Positions 1 through 8,061 of a DNA stretch of 64,000 nt are shown here, one piece after another (position 1 is the stretch's first letter; each line of letters begins with the position of its first letter). Position numbers and translations under genes: made by a program. The notes beneath the pieces are model-generated. The model searched no databases. It saw nothing but the letters and a program-made list of their open reading frames with translations, and had not been told where the DNA came from. Origin of the DNA: Halorubrum sp. F4. GTDB taxonomy: Archaea > Halobacteriota > Halobacteria > Halobacteriales > Haloferacaceae. Location: assembly GCF_027257195.1 (NCBI RefSeq), contig NZ_JAPDFS010000003.1, forward strand, positions 302,859 to 366,858. The letters are read 5' to 3'.

Positions 1-507
1 GACCCGGACGACACGCCCGGGGACGTCGTCGCCCGCGGGGACGCCCCTGCGGACGTCGACGTCGACGACCTCCTCGCGGCGCTCGACGCCGCGGAGCCGT
101 GGATCACCCGTGAACTGCTCGTGAACCGGGTCGAGCGGTCGGCCGATGCGGAGCGCTCGGGCGCGATCGCGACGTTCACCGGGCGGGTCCGTGCGCGCGA
201 TTCCCCCGACGACGACCGCACGACCCACCTCGCCTTCGAGAAGTACGAGGGCGTCGCCCGCGAGCGCATGGACGCGATCGGCGCGGATCTGACCGACCGG
301 GACGGCGTCTTCGAGGTGGCCTTCCACCACCGCACGGGCGTGATCGAGGCGGGCGAGGACATCGTCTTCGTGGTCGTCCTGGCGGGCCACCGTGCCGAGG
401 CGTTTCGAGCCGTCGAGGACGGGATCGATCGGCTCAAGGACGAGGTCCCGATCTTCAAGAAGGAGACCACGGAGTCCGAGGAGTTCTGGCTTCACCAACG
501 GTCGTGA
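1..507 (+). CDS. moaE: Molybdopterin synthase catalytic subunit MoaE (5' truncated by window edge)
   Basis: The frame is open from base 1, so the start lies outside the window. Visible are about 168 residues. The last ~130 are a MoaE domain, with the HHRTG segment and a C-terminal FKKE-TT-ESEEFW block holding the lysines that in MoaE serve thiocarboxylate transfer from MoaD. MoaE inserts two sulfurs into precursor Z to make molybdopterin in the cytoplasm. The acidic stretch before the domain (DVDDLLAALDAAEPWITREL) fits the linker of the haloarchaeal MobB-MoaE fusion, but the MobB part is not in view. Molybdopterin is needed by the arsenite oxidase at 59418-62003, although the genes are far apart. 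Confidence 0.9.
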   Translation, partial: DPDDTPGDVVARGDAPADVDVDDLLAALDAAEPWITRELLVNRVERSADAERSGAIATFTGRVRARDSPDDDRTTHLAFEKYEGVARERMDAIGADLTDRDGVFEVAFHHRTGVIEAGEDIVFVVVLAGHRAEAFRAVEDGIDRLKDEVPIFKKETTESEEFWLHQRS

Positions 508-808
508 GCCTTCGGAGTCGACCGGCCGGCGATCCGCCCCGGGTCGACCCCATCGTACTCCCGAACGGATCCGCGACGGTCCGGGTCGATTCCTCCCTAC
601 TTCCGGACGATCCGTCCCGGCGTGCCGCCGTCTCCGGTGCGCGCGCTCGACCGGGATCGGTCCGTCCGCTCGCACCGAATGGGCAATTTCTTCCGCTAAG
701 TGTGCGCTCGACGATCGATCGGCCTCCGGAGGAGACGCATCGTCGAGAATCAGATCGAACGGTCCTAAATGATCTATAAACGTTCTAACCTCCTCTAAAA
801 CTGTTATG

Positions 809-828
809 AAACGTCATTGGAGACGTTT
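809..828. promoter_or_regulatory. Inverted repeat AAACGTC-N6-GACGTTT
   Basis: Perfect 7-bp arms separated by attgga, in the AT-rich stretch about 65 nt upstream of the TATA box at 891. The size and spacing would suit a dimeric regulator, but nothing identifies one. Confidence 0.35.
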
Positions 829-890
829 TAGCGTTCGTTTGCTGCCTGAAAGGTGCTGAATCCCCCTGAAGGCCGTCCAACGGTCTCCCC

Positions 891-897
891 TTTATAA
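891..897 (+). promoter_or_regulatory. TATA-like box (tttataa)
   Basis: An archaeal TATA-type box 31 nt before the ATG at 928, giving a very short or absent leader. Confidence 0.55.
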
Positions 898-927
898 CAT
901 CCCCCGTCGCCATGGACGGGATGTACC

Positions 928-1188
928 ATGAGCGCGACTGCGAACCCCTCCACGAACGCGGGCACGACCGACGACCTCTCCAAGGAGGAGCGGCTGAAGC
1001 GGTACCTGCTCGACCGCGCCGAAGACGGCGAGATGTACTTCAAAGGGAAGTTCATCTCGGACGACGTCGACCTCTCGCCGAAGGAGATCGGCGCGCTGAT
1101 GGTGAAACTCAGCGAGTCGGCCACGGAACTCACCGTCGAGAAGTGGTCGTACACGGGCGCGACCACCTGGCGCGTCGAGTCCGCCTGA
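928..1188 (+). CDS. Small haloarchaeal conserved protein (DUF7123-like)
   Basis: An 86-residue acidic protein. After a disordered Ser/Thr/Asn-rich N-terminus it has a compact domain with the segments YFKGKFI and LSPKEIGALMVKLSES, followed by TVEKWSYTGATTW. I recall this pattern from a small protein family widespread in haloarchaea (DUF7123); the family assignment is from memory. The helix-rich core and the LSPKEIG turn look like a winged-helix-type fold, so a DNA-binding or adaptor role is possible but unproven. It is a single gene with its own TATA box. Confidence 0.75.
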   Translation: MSATANPSTNAGTTDDLSKEERLKRYLLDRAEDGEMYFKGKFISDDVDLSPKEIGALMVKLSESATELTVEKWSYTGATTWRVESA

Positions 1189-1323
1189 TCGGTCCCCGAA
1201 CCATCCGAGCCGGAATCAGGACCACGAACCGGACGCGCTCGTTCGCGTGTCCCCGCCGTCGCGGCCTTCCTTTCGCGGTCGATCCCGTAGCCCCGGCTCC
1301 GGTCCGACTCCGGTGACGCGGGG

Positions 1324-1330
1324 TTTATAC
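1324..1330 (+). promoter_or_regulatory. TATA-like box for leaderless site-2 protease mRNA
   Basis: The box tttatac begins 30 nt upstream of the ATG at 1354, the spacing expected if transcription starts at or next to the start codon. Confidence 0.6.
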
Positions 1331-1353
1331 TCGACGACGGTCAACGATCGACG

Positions 1354-2505
1354 ATGTCAGAACGCGAGGACGGGACGGCGTCGGCGACCGCCGACGTTCC
1401 CCGTCCCGACCCGCTCCGGACGTTCTTCCGCGTCGAGGAGGTCCGCCGCGAGGACGGTCGCGTTCGGTACGTGGGCGAGTCGTACATCCCCGAGCGAACG
1501 CTCCTCCGGAAGCTCGTCCCGGCCTTCCGGGAGGCCGGCTACGACGTCGACGTGGAGACGCTCGAGGACGGCCACGTCGTCGTCGCGACCCCGTTCGGCC
1601 ACGGTCGCGACGGGATCCCGTGGGTGAACGTCGGGCTCTTCCTCGCGACGGTGCTCTCGACGCTTTTCGTCGGCGCGTACGGCTGGTACTACGTCCCGCT
1701 CGCCGAGATCCGCGCGAACCCCCTCTCGATGCTGCGGGCGTGGCCGTTCACGGCCGCCGTCCTCGGCGTGTTGATGACCCACGAGCTGGGCCACTACGTC
1801 GCGGGGCGATATCACGGCGTCGACGTGTCGCTGCCGTACGTCATCCCGTTCGTCTTCCCGTTCGGGACGCTCGGCGCCGTCATCCGGATGCGCGGCCGGA
1901 TGCCCTCCCGGAAGGTGCTCTTCGACGTCGGTGCGGCGGGCCCGATCGCCGGGCTCGTCGCAACCGTGATCGTCACCGCCGTCGGGCTCTCGCTCGACCC
2001 GATCCGCGTTCCCGCGGAGCTGGCGACCGGCTCCGGGACGATGATCCGGTTCAACAACCCGCCGCTTTTAGCGCTCATCGCCGACCTGATCGGCCAGCCG
2101 ACCTCGTACGACGATCCCACCCGGGCGGTCCACCCGGTGATCATCGGTGGCTGGGTCGGGATGTTCTTCACCCTCCTGAACCTGCTCCCGGTCGGCCAGC
2201 TCGACGGGGGCCACATGGTCCGCGCGATGGTCGGACCGCGCCAGGAGACGATCGCGTCGCTCGTTCCCGGCGCGTTGTTCGCGATCGCCGCGTACCTATA
2301 CTACGGTCGCGGATTGGGTTTCGACGAATCGGTCGGTCTCTGGGCGTTTTGGGGGCTATTCTCGCTGGTCATCGCCTTCAACGGCCCGGCGAACCCCGAC
2401 GACGAGGCACGGCTCGACTGGCCCCGCGTCGCCGTCGGCGTGCTCACGTTCGGCGCGGGCGCGCTCTGTTTCCTGCTCGTTCCGATACAGGTCGTGACGG
2501 CCTGA
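1354..2505 (+). CDS. Site-2 protease family zinc metalloprotease (M50)
   Basis: A 383-residue integral membrane protease. The zinc site HELGH sits at about residue 143 in the segment MTHELGHYVAGR, and the third ligand lies in the late motif LLPVGQLDGGH at about residue 283. Both are M50 signatures. An N-terminal soluble domain of about 85 residues precedes at least six hydrophobic segments. Family members cut transmembrane segments of regulators or remnant signal peptides inside the bilayer; the substrate here is unknown. The gene is followed after 7 nt by the FkbM gene, so the two are probably co-transcribed. Confidence 0.92.
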   Translation: MSEREDGTASATADVPRPDPLRTFFRVEEVRREDGRVRYVGESYIPERTLLRKLVPAFREAGYDVDVETLEDGHVVVATPFGHGRDGIPWVNVGLFLATVLSTLFVGAYGWYYVPLAEIRANPLSMLRAWPFTAAVLGVLMTHELGHYVAGRYHGVDVSLPYVIPFVFPFGTLGAVIRMRGRMPSRKVLFDVGAAGPIAGLVATVIVTAVGLSLDPIRVPAELATGSGTMIRFNNPPLLALIADLIGQPTSYDDPTRAVHPVIIGGWVGMFFTLLNLLPVGQLDGGHMVRAMVGPRQETIASLVPGALFAIAAYLYYGRGLGFDESVGLWAFWGLFSLVIAFNGPANPDDEARLDWPRVAVGVLTFGAGALCFLLVPIQVVTA

Positions 2506-2512
2506 TCCCGCG

Positions 2513-3298
2513 ATGTTCGACGTTCCCGCGTGGCTCGAACGGGTCGGCTTCCGGACGCTCTACCGGCTCGCGGACCTGACGTACGCGCTCGGGATCGCCA
2601 CTCCGAAGCGCACGGTCGCGGGAACCTACTGGAGCTACGAGCCGACGAACCCCCACGGCGACGATCCCGGACTGGCCGTCCTCGATCGGCTCCCGAACGA
2701 CGCGACCGTTCTCGACGTCGGCGCGCACGTCGGCGAGCACGCGATCCCGCTCGCCGCGGGCACCGACCGCCGGGTCGTCGCGTTCGAGCCCAACGGCGAG
2801 AGCGCGGACCGGCTGGCTCGGAACGCGACCCGGAACGATCTCACGGAGCGGATCGACCTCCGACGGGGCGGCCTCGGCGACGAGCGCGGAGCGGTGCCGT
2901 TCTATCGCTCGACGTTCTCGAAGTGCTCCGCGTTCGACCGCGATCGAGCCACTCGGTGGGGCGCGCGGGTCGCCGCCGTCGAGGAGGTTCCCGTGTACCG
3001 GATCGACGACCTCGTGGGTGTCGCCGGCGACGACGCGGCCACCGCCCTCGGCGACCCGATCCCCCCGCCCGACGCGATCAAGGTGGACGTCGAGGGCCAC
3101 GAGCTGGCGGTGCTTCGGGGCGCGGATGCCACGATCCGGACCCACCGGCCGTTGCTCGTCGTCGAGGTCCACGACGGTACTGCCGAGGGCGATCCATCGA
3201 GGGGCGTCGGCGACCACGCCAAGGCGCTCCGGTCGTGGCTCACCGACCGCGACTACGACGTGGAAGAACGGGGCGACGTCTGGGTCTGTCGGGGGTGA
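2513..3298 (+). CDS. FkbM family SAM-dependent methyltransferase
   Basis: A 261-residue protein with the SAM-binding glycine motif VLDVGAHVGEHAIPLA at about residues 64-79, and the FkbM hallmark IKVDVEGHELAVLRGA near residue 190. FkbM enzymes O-methylate sugars or polyketide-type substrates; the acceptor is not evident from this sequence. It starts 7 nt after the site-2 protease stop and probably shares its transcript. The C-terminus (YDVEERGDVWVCRG) is normal for the family. Confidence 0.88.
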   Translation: MFDVPAWLERVGFRTLYRLADLTYALGIATPKRTVAGTYWSYEPTNPHGDDPGLAVLDRLPNDATVLDVGAHVGEHAIPLAAGTDRRVVAFEPNGESADRLARNATRNDLTERIDLRRGGLGDERGAVPFYRSTFSKCSAFDRDRATRWGARVAAVEEVPVYRIDDLVGVAGDDAATALGDPIPPPDAIKVDVEGHELAVLRGADATIRTHRPLLVVEVHDGTAEGDPSRGVGDHAKALRSWLTDRDYDVEERGDVWVCRG

Positions 3299-3331
3299 CG
3301 CTCCGGCTCGACGCGTCGACGACGTACGCCG

Positions 3332-5008
3332 TCAGTCGTCGCGCCGCTCGCGCATCCCCTGTCTGGTGAACTGGGGATTCCCCGGGATCGTCCGCCGTTT
3401 CTTGCGGAACGACCGATACAACGCGACCGCGAGCGGGGCCGCGAGCAGGAGGACGACCGCGGCGAGCCGCCACTCCTCGGCGAACGAGTAGAGGATCGTC
3501 GCCGAGAGGACGCCGACCGCGAGCAGCACGGAGTAGGCGATACGCATCGCCAGTTTGTCGAGCACCCGCGACTCGTCCTGGATGGTGACGTCGACGTGGA
3601 GGTCGCCGCGGTTCGCCCGGTCGAGGAACGCGTCGGCCTTCGGCGGGACGGTGAAGAGCGACTCCGTCGTCCGCTGGAGCTGTCTGCCGGCGTCCTCGGC
3701 GATCTCGCGGGCGGTCTGCTCGTAGTACCCCTCCGCCTCCAGGTAGTCGGTCGCGGTCGCGATGAAGTCGAACTCGGGGTCGAGCGTGACGCAGACCCCC
3801 TCGACGACGGTGGCGACCCGGAGCACCAACGCGAGGTTGCGGGGGAGCCGTAGCGGGAACTCGTAGATGGTCGACTCCACCTGCTCGATGATCTGGTTGA
3901 CACGGTACTGTTCGATCTCCTCGCCGCGGGCGTCGGCGATGGCGAGCTCCATCACCTCGCCCATCACGTCGCGGTCGACCTCCGGCGAGAGCGTCCCCAT
4001 CGAGATCAGGGTGTCGAGGATGGCGTCGGTGTCCTGTCTCGCGACCGCGACGTAGAACTCGACGATCTTCTCCTGGACGAACGGGTCGACCCGTCCGGAC
4101 ATCCCGAAGTCGTAGAAGACCACCCTCCCCTCCTCGTCGACCGCGAGGTTCCCCGGATGCGGGTCGGCGTGGAACACGCCGTCGTCGATGATCATCTGGA
4201 GGTACACCTCCTGGAGCGTCTCCGCGATGGCGGTGCGATCGAGTCCCGCCGCGTCGAGCTCGTCGGTCCGGCTGATCTTCGTCCCCCCGATGTACTCCAT
4301 CGTGAGCACGCGCGGGCCCGAGGCGGCCTCATACACCTCCGGGATCCGGATCCGGTCGTCGTCCACGAAGTTCGCCTTGATCTCCTCGAGCATCTCCCGC
4401 TCGCGCCGGTAGTCCATCTCCTCGCGGATCGTCTTCGCGAACTCCTCGGAGAGGTTCTCGATCGAGAACGCCCGACCGCCGCCGATGAACCGCCGGACGA
4501 TCGGGAGCGACCAGCGGATGGCCCGGAGGTCGGCCTCGACGAGCGACTCGATCCCGGGGCGCCGGACCTTCACCGCCACGTCGTGCCCCTCGAATCGCGC
4601 GGTGTACACCTGCCCGAGGCTGGCCCCGCTTATCGACTCCGTGTCGAAGTCGTCGAACGTCTCCTCGACGGGGCCGAGCTCCGCTTCCAACACCGGCTTC
4701 GACTCCGCCCAGTCGGCGGGCGGCACGTCGTCCTGGAGCCCCTCGAGCACCTCGATGTAGGCGGGCGGGAGGACGTCCGGTCGCGTCGACAGCAGCTGGC
4801 CGAGCTTGATGAACGTCGGGCCGAGCGTGAGCAGGATGTCGAGCAGGACGTCGGCACGCTCGCGTTGGGTGGCCGCGTCGACGTCTCGGCTCCGCCCGAA
4901 CAGCAGGAACCGCTTGCGGTCCCGCCAGTAGGCGAGGATCAGCGGCGAGAACCGCCGAACCACGACGAAGAAGCGCCAGTAGGCGCGGAGGTTGACCAGC
5001 GTGACCAC
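3332..5008 (-). CDS. ABC1/UbiB (AarF) family atypical kinase, membrane-anchored
   Basis: A 558-residue protein. The atypical kinase core carries the Ala/Gly loop GASLGQVYTARF, the nucleotide lysine in VAVKVRRPG, and the catalytic stretch HADPHPGNL followed by YDFGMSG. All are ABC1/UbiB marks. Two hydrophobic segments near the C-terminus (starting LAMRIAYSVLL) anchor it in the membrane. Bacterial and mitochondrial members support quinone synthesis; haloarchaea use menaquinone, so the role is uncertain. The GTG start at 5008 lies 3 nt after the Hsp20 stop and follows a gggtggt ribosome site, so the two genes form an operon. Confidence 0.9.
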   Translation of the reverse strand: MVTLVNLRAYWRFFVVVRRFSPLILAYWRDRKRFLLFGRSRDVDAATQRERADVLLDILLTLGPTFIKLGQLLSTRPDVLPPAYIEVLEGLQDDVPPADWAESKPVLEAELGPVEETFDDFDTESISGASLGQVYTARFEGHDVAVKVRRPGIESLVEADLRAIRWSLPIVRRFIGGGRAFSIENLSEEFAKTIREEMDYRREREMLEEIKANFVDDDRIRIPEVYEAASGPRVLTMEYIGGTKISRTDELDAAGLDRTAIAETLQEVYLQMIIDDGVFHADPHPGNLAVDEEGRVVFYDFGMSGRVDPFVQEKIVEFYVAVARQDTDAILDTLISMGTLSPEVDRDVMGEVMELAIADARGEEIEQYRVNQIIEQVESTIYEFPLRLPRNLALVLRVATVVEGVCVTLDPEFDFIATATDYLEAEGYYEQTAREIAEDAGRQLQRTTESLFTVPPKADAFLDRANRGDLHVDVTIQDESRVLDKLAMRIAYSVLLAVGVLSATILYSFAEEWRLAAVVLLLAAPLAVALYRSFRKKRRTIPGNPQFTRQGMRERRDD

Positions 5009-5011
5009 CCG

Positions 5012-5458
5012 TCAGGCGTCGTCCGGCCCGTCCGTTCCCGTCCTTCCTCCGTCCGTCGTCGCACCGGCGTCGCCGTCGTCACCACCGCCGTCGTCACCGT
5101 CGTCGCTTCCCTCGATCGGGATCCGGCGGGAGTCGGCGTCGGCGCGCTTCGGCAGGGTCACCTCGAGGACGCCGCGGTCCATCTCGGCGTCGGCGTCGTC
5201 ACCGTCGGCGTCCGGCGGCAGCGGGAGCTCGGCGTCGAGGAACAGCGGCCGGTCCTCCCGGACGTAGCGGAACCCCTCCGGCGTCGACTTCTCGCGACGG
5301 GCCTCGATGACGATCCGACCGTCCTCGAAGAGCACCTCCGTGGTCCCCGCGGTCGCGCCGGGGAGGTCGACGAGCAGGACGTACCCGTCGTCGGACTCGA
5401 GCAGATCCGCAAACACCGCGTCCGGGAGGTCCCGAAGCGCGTCGCGTAGCGCTGACAT
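5012..5458 (-). CDS. Hsp20/alpha-crystallin family small chaperone
   Basis: A 148-residue acidic protein with an alpha-crystallin-like beta sandwich: YVLLVDLPGA, a charged central strand region, and the late strand EVTLPKRAD. The conserved A-x-x-x-n-G-V-L element appears as DRGVLEVTLP. A low-complexity Asp/Gly tail of about 35 residues follows. Small heat-shock proteins hold unfolding proteins without ATP. I chose the ATG at 5458 because the longer frame upstream has no similarity to the fold. The kinase gene follows after 3 nt. Confidence 0.85.
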   Translation of the reverse strand: MSALRDALRDLPDAVFADLLESDDGYVLLVDLPGATAGTTEVLFEDGRIVIEARREKSTPEGFRYVREDRPLFLDAELPLPPDADGDDADAEMDRGVLEVTLPKRADADSRRIPIEGSDDGDDGGGDDGDAGATTDGGRTGTDGPDDA

Positions 5459-5613
5459 GGAACGTCGTACGGTTTCCCCGGCGAAAAAGGTGTGGAAAGG
5501 ACGGGTTCTGCCGCGCGATCGCCTCGCCGCAGCGGGCGGATCGCCGTCGTCTCTACCGGGTCGGACGGCCGATCCCCTCGACCGATCGCTCATCGGTGCC
5601 CGTCGACCGCTCG

Positions 5614-6354
5614 TCAGTCGTCGTCGCCGATGTCGAGGTCGAACTTCCCGAGGTCCTCTCCCTGTGATTCGCCGGGGAGGATGTCTCCGAGCCCCGCACC
5701 GAACGCGGCCGCGGCCCAGACGACCGCGATCCGACCCGCCTGTTCGAGCGGCGTCGGATCGCCCTCGTGGAGCCGACCCCAGAACAGCAGCATGACCGCG
5801 GACGTGATCAGGGACACGAGGAGGACGCCGGCGTACCGGCGTGGAATGAATCCGAATATCGGATGGCGGATCGCGATCTGCCGGAAGTCGGCGAAGTAGA
5901 GGAGACCGGCGACCGCGGCGAAGACGAATCCGACGTGAGCGAAGAGGAGGACGGGGACTCCCGCGACCGTCGTCGCCGCGAACCACGCCGCGATCTCGAA
6001 GACGCCGCCCTCCACGAGAAGCGGGAGCGCGAAAAGCACCGCACCCACGAACGACTCGGCCATGTCCCGTGAGGTGTACTTGGTGATCCGCTCCGCGAAC
6101 GCCGTGCTGCCGGGCATCCGCTCGACGAGCGAGATGGTCTGTCTGACCTTCTCCCGCTCGTGAGGATCGTCGACCGTGTCGCTGAGCGCGTCGAGCTTCG
6201 CGAGCAGGTCGTCGACGTCGGGCTCGGCGGGACCGTGGACGTCCTCGCCGTCGGTCCGTTCGGTTGACGAGTTCTCGCCGTCTTCCGGACCGATCCCTTC
6301 GGAATCTCCCGGATCCGTCTCCCCGGACCGTCGATCCGGAGCGTCACTGTCCAT
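5614..6354 (-). CDS. DUF2391-type (TIGR02587-like) integral membrane protein
   Basis: A 246-residue protein. The first ~70 residues are acidic and disordered, then comes a helical segment (DDLLAKLDALSDTVDDPHERE) and five or so membrane segments from about residue 105. The segments FVGAVLFALPLLVEGG and VSLITSAVMLLFWGRL resemble the DUF2391 putative membrane protein family, as I recall it. Function is unknown. The ATG at 6354 was preferred to upstream starts because upstream residues are Arg-rich and atypical of haloarchaeal coding sequence. Confidence 0.8.
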   Translation of the reverse strand: MDSDAPDRRSGETDPGDSEGIGPEDGENSSTERTDGEDVHGPAEPDVDDLLAKLDALSDTVDDPHEREKVRQTISLVERMPGSTAFAERITKYTSRDMAESFVGAVLFALPLLVEGGVFEIAAWFAATTVAGVPVLLFAHVGFVFAAVAGLLYFADFRQIAIRHPIFGFIPRRYAGVLLVSLITSAVMLLFWGRLHEGDPTPLEQAGRIAVVWAAAAFGAGLGDILPGESQGEDLGKFDLDIGDDD

Positions 6355-6773
6355 GATCCGTTGCTCGGACACATCGAGACAAAAACGTACCGTCCGGTGA
6401 GAGAACGCGCGGCGAAGACTTATGTATTGTGGCATGATAACATGAACCACGAGGTGAGTACCGAAGCGATTGGTGACCGTCATACCGCCGACTCGGCAGA
6501 TCGACCGGTATCGCACCGACGACCGCACCGAACCGCGTTGACGACCCGGAAACGCTCGGACGACAGGCATCGCACCGACGAACGGGATCGCATCGACGAA
6601 CGGTACCGCACCGACGACCGCACCGCATCGCGCTGACTAACGAGAGGCGCCCGGATCATCGACGGTCGAGACGTACCCGAACCGCTTTGACGGCCGAAAC
6701 GCGCGCCGGGCAGTGTTTCCCGGCGCGAGGGTGTTTTCCCCGAACGTGATCGACCGCTTCCGCGGACCGATCT
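6355..6773. other. Intergenic region with degenerate 18-bp tandem repeats
   Basis: No confident gene. An AT-rich stretch at 6415-6445 includes cttatgta upstream of an ATG at 6442 that would open a 64-codon Arg/Asp-rich frame ending at 6636; its composition is unlike neighbouring proteins. The part from about 6510 contains repeats listed separately. Confidence 0.5.
6569..6621 (+). repeat. Imperfect 18-bp tandem repeat, three units
   Basis: Units at 6569-6586, 6587-6604 and 6605-6621 share the pattern atcgca-ccgacgaacgg with one to four changes, and a related copy lies at 6510-6527. The length is a multiple of three, so it could be a decayed coding repeat. Confidence 0.6.
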
Positions 6774-7553
6774 CTACTTTTCCGAGAGTCGCGAGAGGAA
6801 CCCCGCGAGCGACTCGTTGAACGCCGCGGGGCGTTCGAGCATCGCGAGGTGGGCGACGTCGTCGATCTCGGCGTACTCGCCCTTCGGGATCCGATCGGCG
6901 AGGTACTCGTGGTACGCCGGGGGAGCGAGCTCGTCGTGTTCCCCGGCGACCGCGAGCGACGGGACTTCGATGTTGTCGAGGCGATCCCTGACATCGAAGG
7001 TGTGACAGGTCAGGAAGTCTCGTTCCGTCGTCTCCCGCCCGCACGCGCGCATCGCCGCCTGAGAGGGATCGACGAGTTCGGGACCCGGGTCGTGAAACAG
7101 CCGGCCGGGCTCGTGGAGCAGCGACACCGCCCGGTCGAAGTCGGTCGCGAGCGCGTCCAACAGCCCCGCTCCAACCGCCAGCTTCGCGCCCGTGCCCGCG
7201 AGAACGAGTCCGTCGAGTGCGAGGTCGCGTTCGAGCGCGACCCACAGCGCGACGGCCCCGCCGAGCGAGTTGCCACAGAGCACGTCGGCGTCGGCCGTCT
7301 CCGCCACGGCGACGACGTCGTCGGCGTAGGCGTCGAGGGTCGCCGTTCCCGCGGTCGTCCCAGCGTCGTCGCTCTCGCCGTGGCCGGCGAGGTCGAGCGC
7401 CACGACGGGGAAGCGGTCGCTCAGTCGAGCCTGTGCCTTCCAGATGGCCGCGTTCCCGCCGCTCCCGTGGACGAAACAGACGGTCGGTCCGTCGCCGCCG
7501 CGGTCGAAGCGGCGGTAGGCGGTGCCGCGGCCGTGGTGGGTGGCCCGGTCCAT
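6774..7553 (-). CDS. Alpha/beta hydrolase
   Basis: A 259-residue soluble hydrolase. The oxyanion region is CFVHGSGGN, the nucleophile elbow is GNSLGG at about residue 95, the acid is in AGEHDELAP and the histidine is in DVAHLAMLERP near residue 235, so the Ser-Asp-His triad is complete. Substrate cannot be read from the sequence; esterase, lactonase and haloperoxidase-like activities are all possible. It stands alone, with a divergent gene pair beyond it. Confidence 0.85.
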   Translation of the reverse strand: MDRATHHGRGTAYRRFDRGGDGPTVCFVHGSGGNAAIWKAQARLSDRFPVVALDLAGHGESDDAGTTAGTATLDAYADDVVAVAETADADVLCGNSLGGAVALWVALERDLALDGLVLAGTGAKLAVGAGLLDALATDFDRAVSLLHEPGRLFHDPGPELVDPSQAAMRACGRETTERDFLTCHTFDVRDRLDNIEVPSLAVAGEHDELAPPAYHEYLADRIPKGEYAEIDDVAHLAMLERPAAFNESLAGFLSRLSEK

Positions 7554-7776
7554 GGTGTCCTATCCCTAGTTCTCGTACGCGCGAGGGATTGAAGCTACGG
7601 ACGATCGAACCGGAGAGAGCGAGGACGATCGAACCGGGAACGGCCGCGGTCACTGGGCCGGTTCAACGGGAGGCTCCCGCCGAAACGAGCCTCCCGTCGG
7701 CGACGGAACCGGTCCGAACCGCAATACTACCGTTCGGCGGCATATATTCTCACGTCATGCGATTTTATCCGATTAG

Positions 7777-7784
7777 TTTAAATA
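7777..7784 (+). promoter_or_regulatory. TATA-like box (tttaaata) of the CDC48 operon
   Basis: Lies 26-33 nt upstream of the ATG at 7810, consistent with leaderless transcription. A palindrome sits between it and the ATG. Confidence 0.6.
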
Positions 7785-7792
7785 CTTTCGTA

Positions 7793-7809
7793 CCTAACTT
7801 GTGGTTAGG
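7793..7809 (+). promoter_or_regulatory. Inverted repeat CCTAAC-N5-GTTAGG abutting the start codon
   Basis: Perfect 6-bp arms ending at base 7809, directly before ATG 7810. At this place it would overlap the predicted transcription start, so it could be an operator bound by a repressor or a hairpin at the mRNA 5' end. Confidence 0.45.
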
Positions 7810-8061
7810 ATGACTACCAGACAGACCCGATCGGTCGGCGACGGTTCGCTTCTTCGCCGGTACGAATACGACGACGGCTGGGTCGTCGCCGCCGACGTGG
7901 GCGTCGACGACGAGGCGATCAGCGTCGACACCGTCGGCGACACGGCGATCGTGGTGATCGAGGGTGACGGCGAGCCGGCCGAATCGGAGTTCGAACTGCC
8001 CGGGACCGCCGAGCACGTCTCGGTGACGAACGGCGTGTTGACGATCGAGGGCGACCGATGA
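7810..8061 (+). CDS. Hsp20-like small protein coupled to CDC48 (DUF7127-like)
   Basis: An 83-residue acidic protein with beta-strand segments ([39 protein letters not shown]) that match the strand order and N-G-V-L-T-I motif of an alpha-crystallin/p23-like domain. I recall such a gene immediately before CDC48 in haloarchaea (DUF7127). The stop overlaps the CDC48 start (ATGA at 8058-8061), indicating translational coupling and suggesting an adaptor or substrate-holding role for the ATPase. ATG 7810 is preferred over GTG 7801, which lies inside the palindrome. Confidence 0.75.
   Translation: MTTRQTRSVGDGSLLRRYEYDDGWVVAADVGVDDEAISVDTVGDTAIVVIEGDGEPAESEFELPGTAEHVSVTNGVLTIEGDR

Larger units (their letters stand above)
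508..927. other. Intergenic region with AT-rich promoter segment
   Basis: No convincing gene lies here. Short open frames at 504-779 lack haloarchaeal codon bias and homologous motifs. The first part is GC-rich; an AT-rich segment follows from about 765, with a 7-bp inverted repeat at 809-828 and a TATA-like box at 891-897 serving the next gene. Confidence 0.6.
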
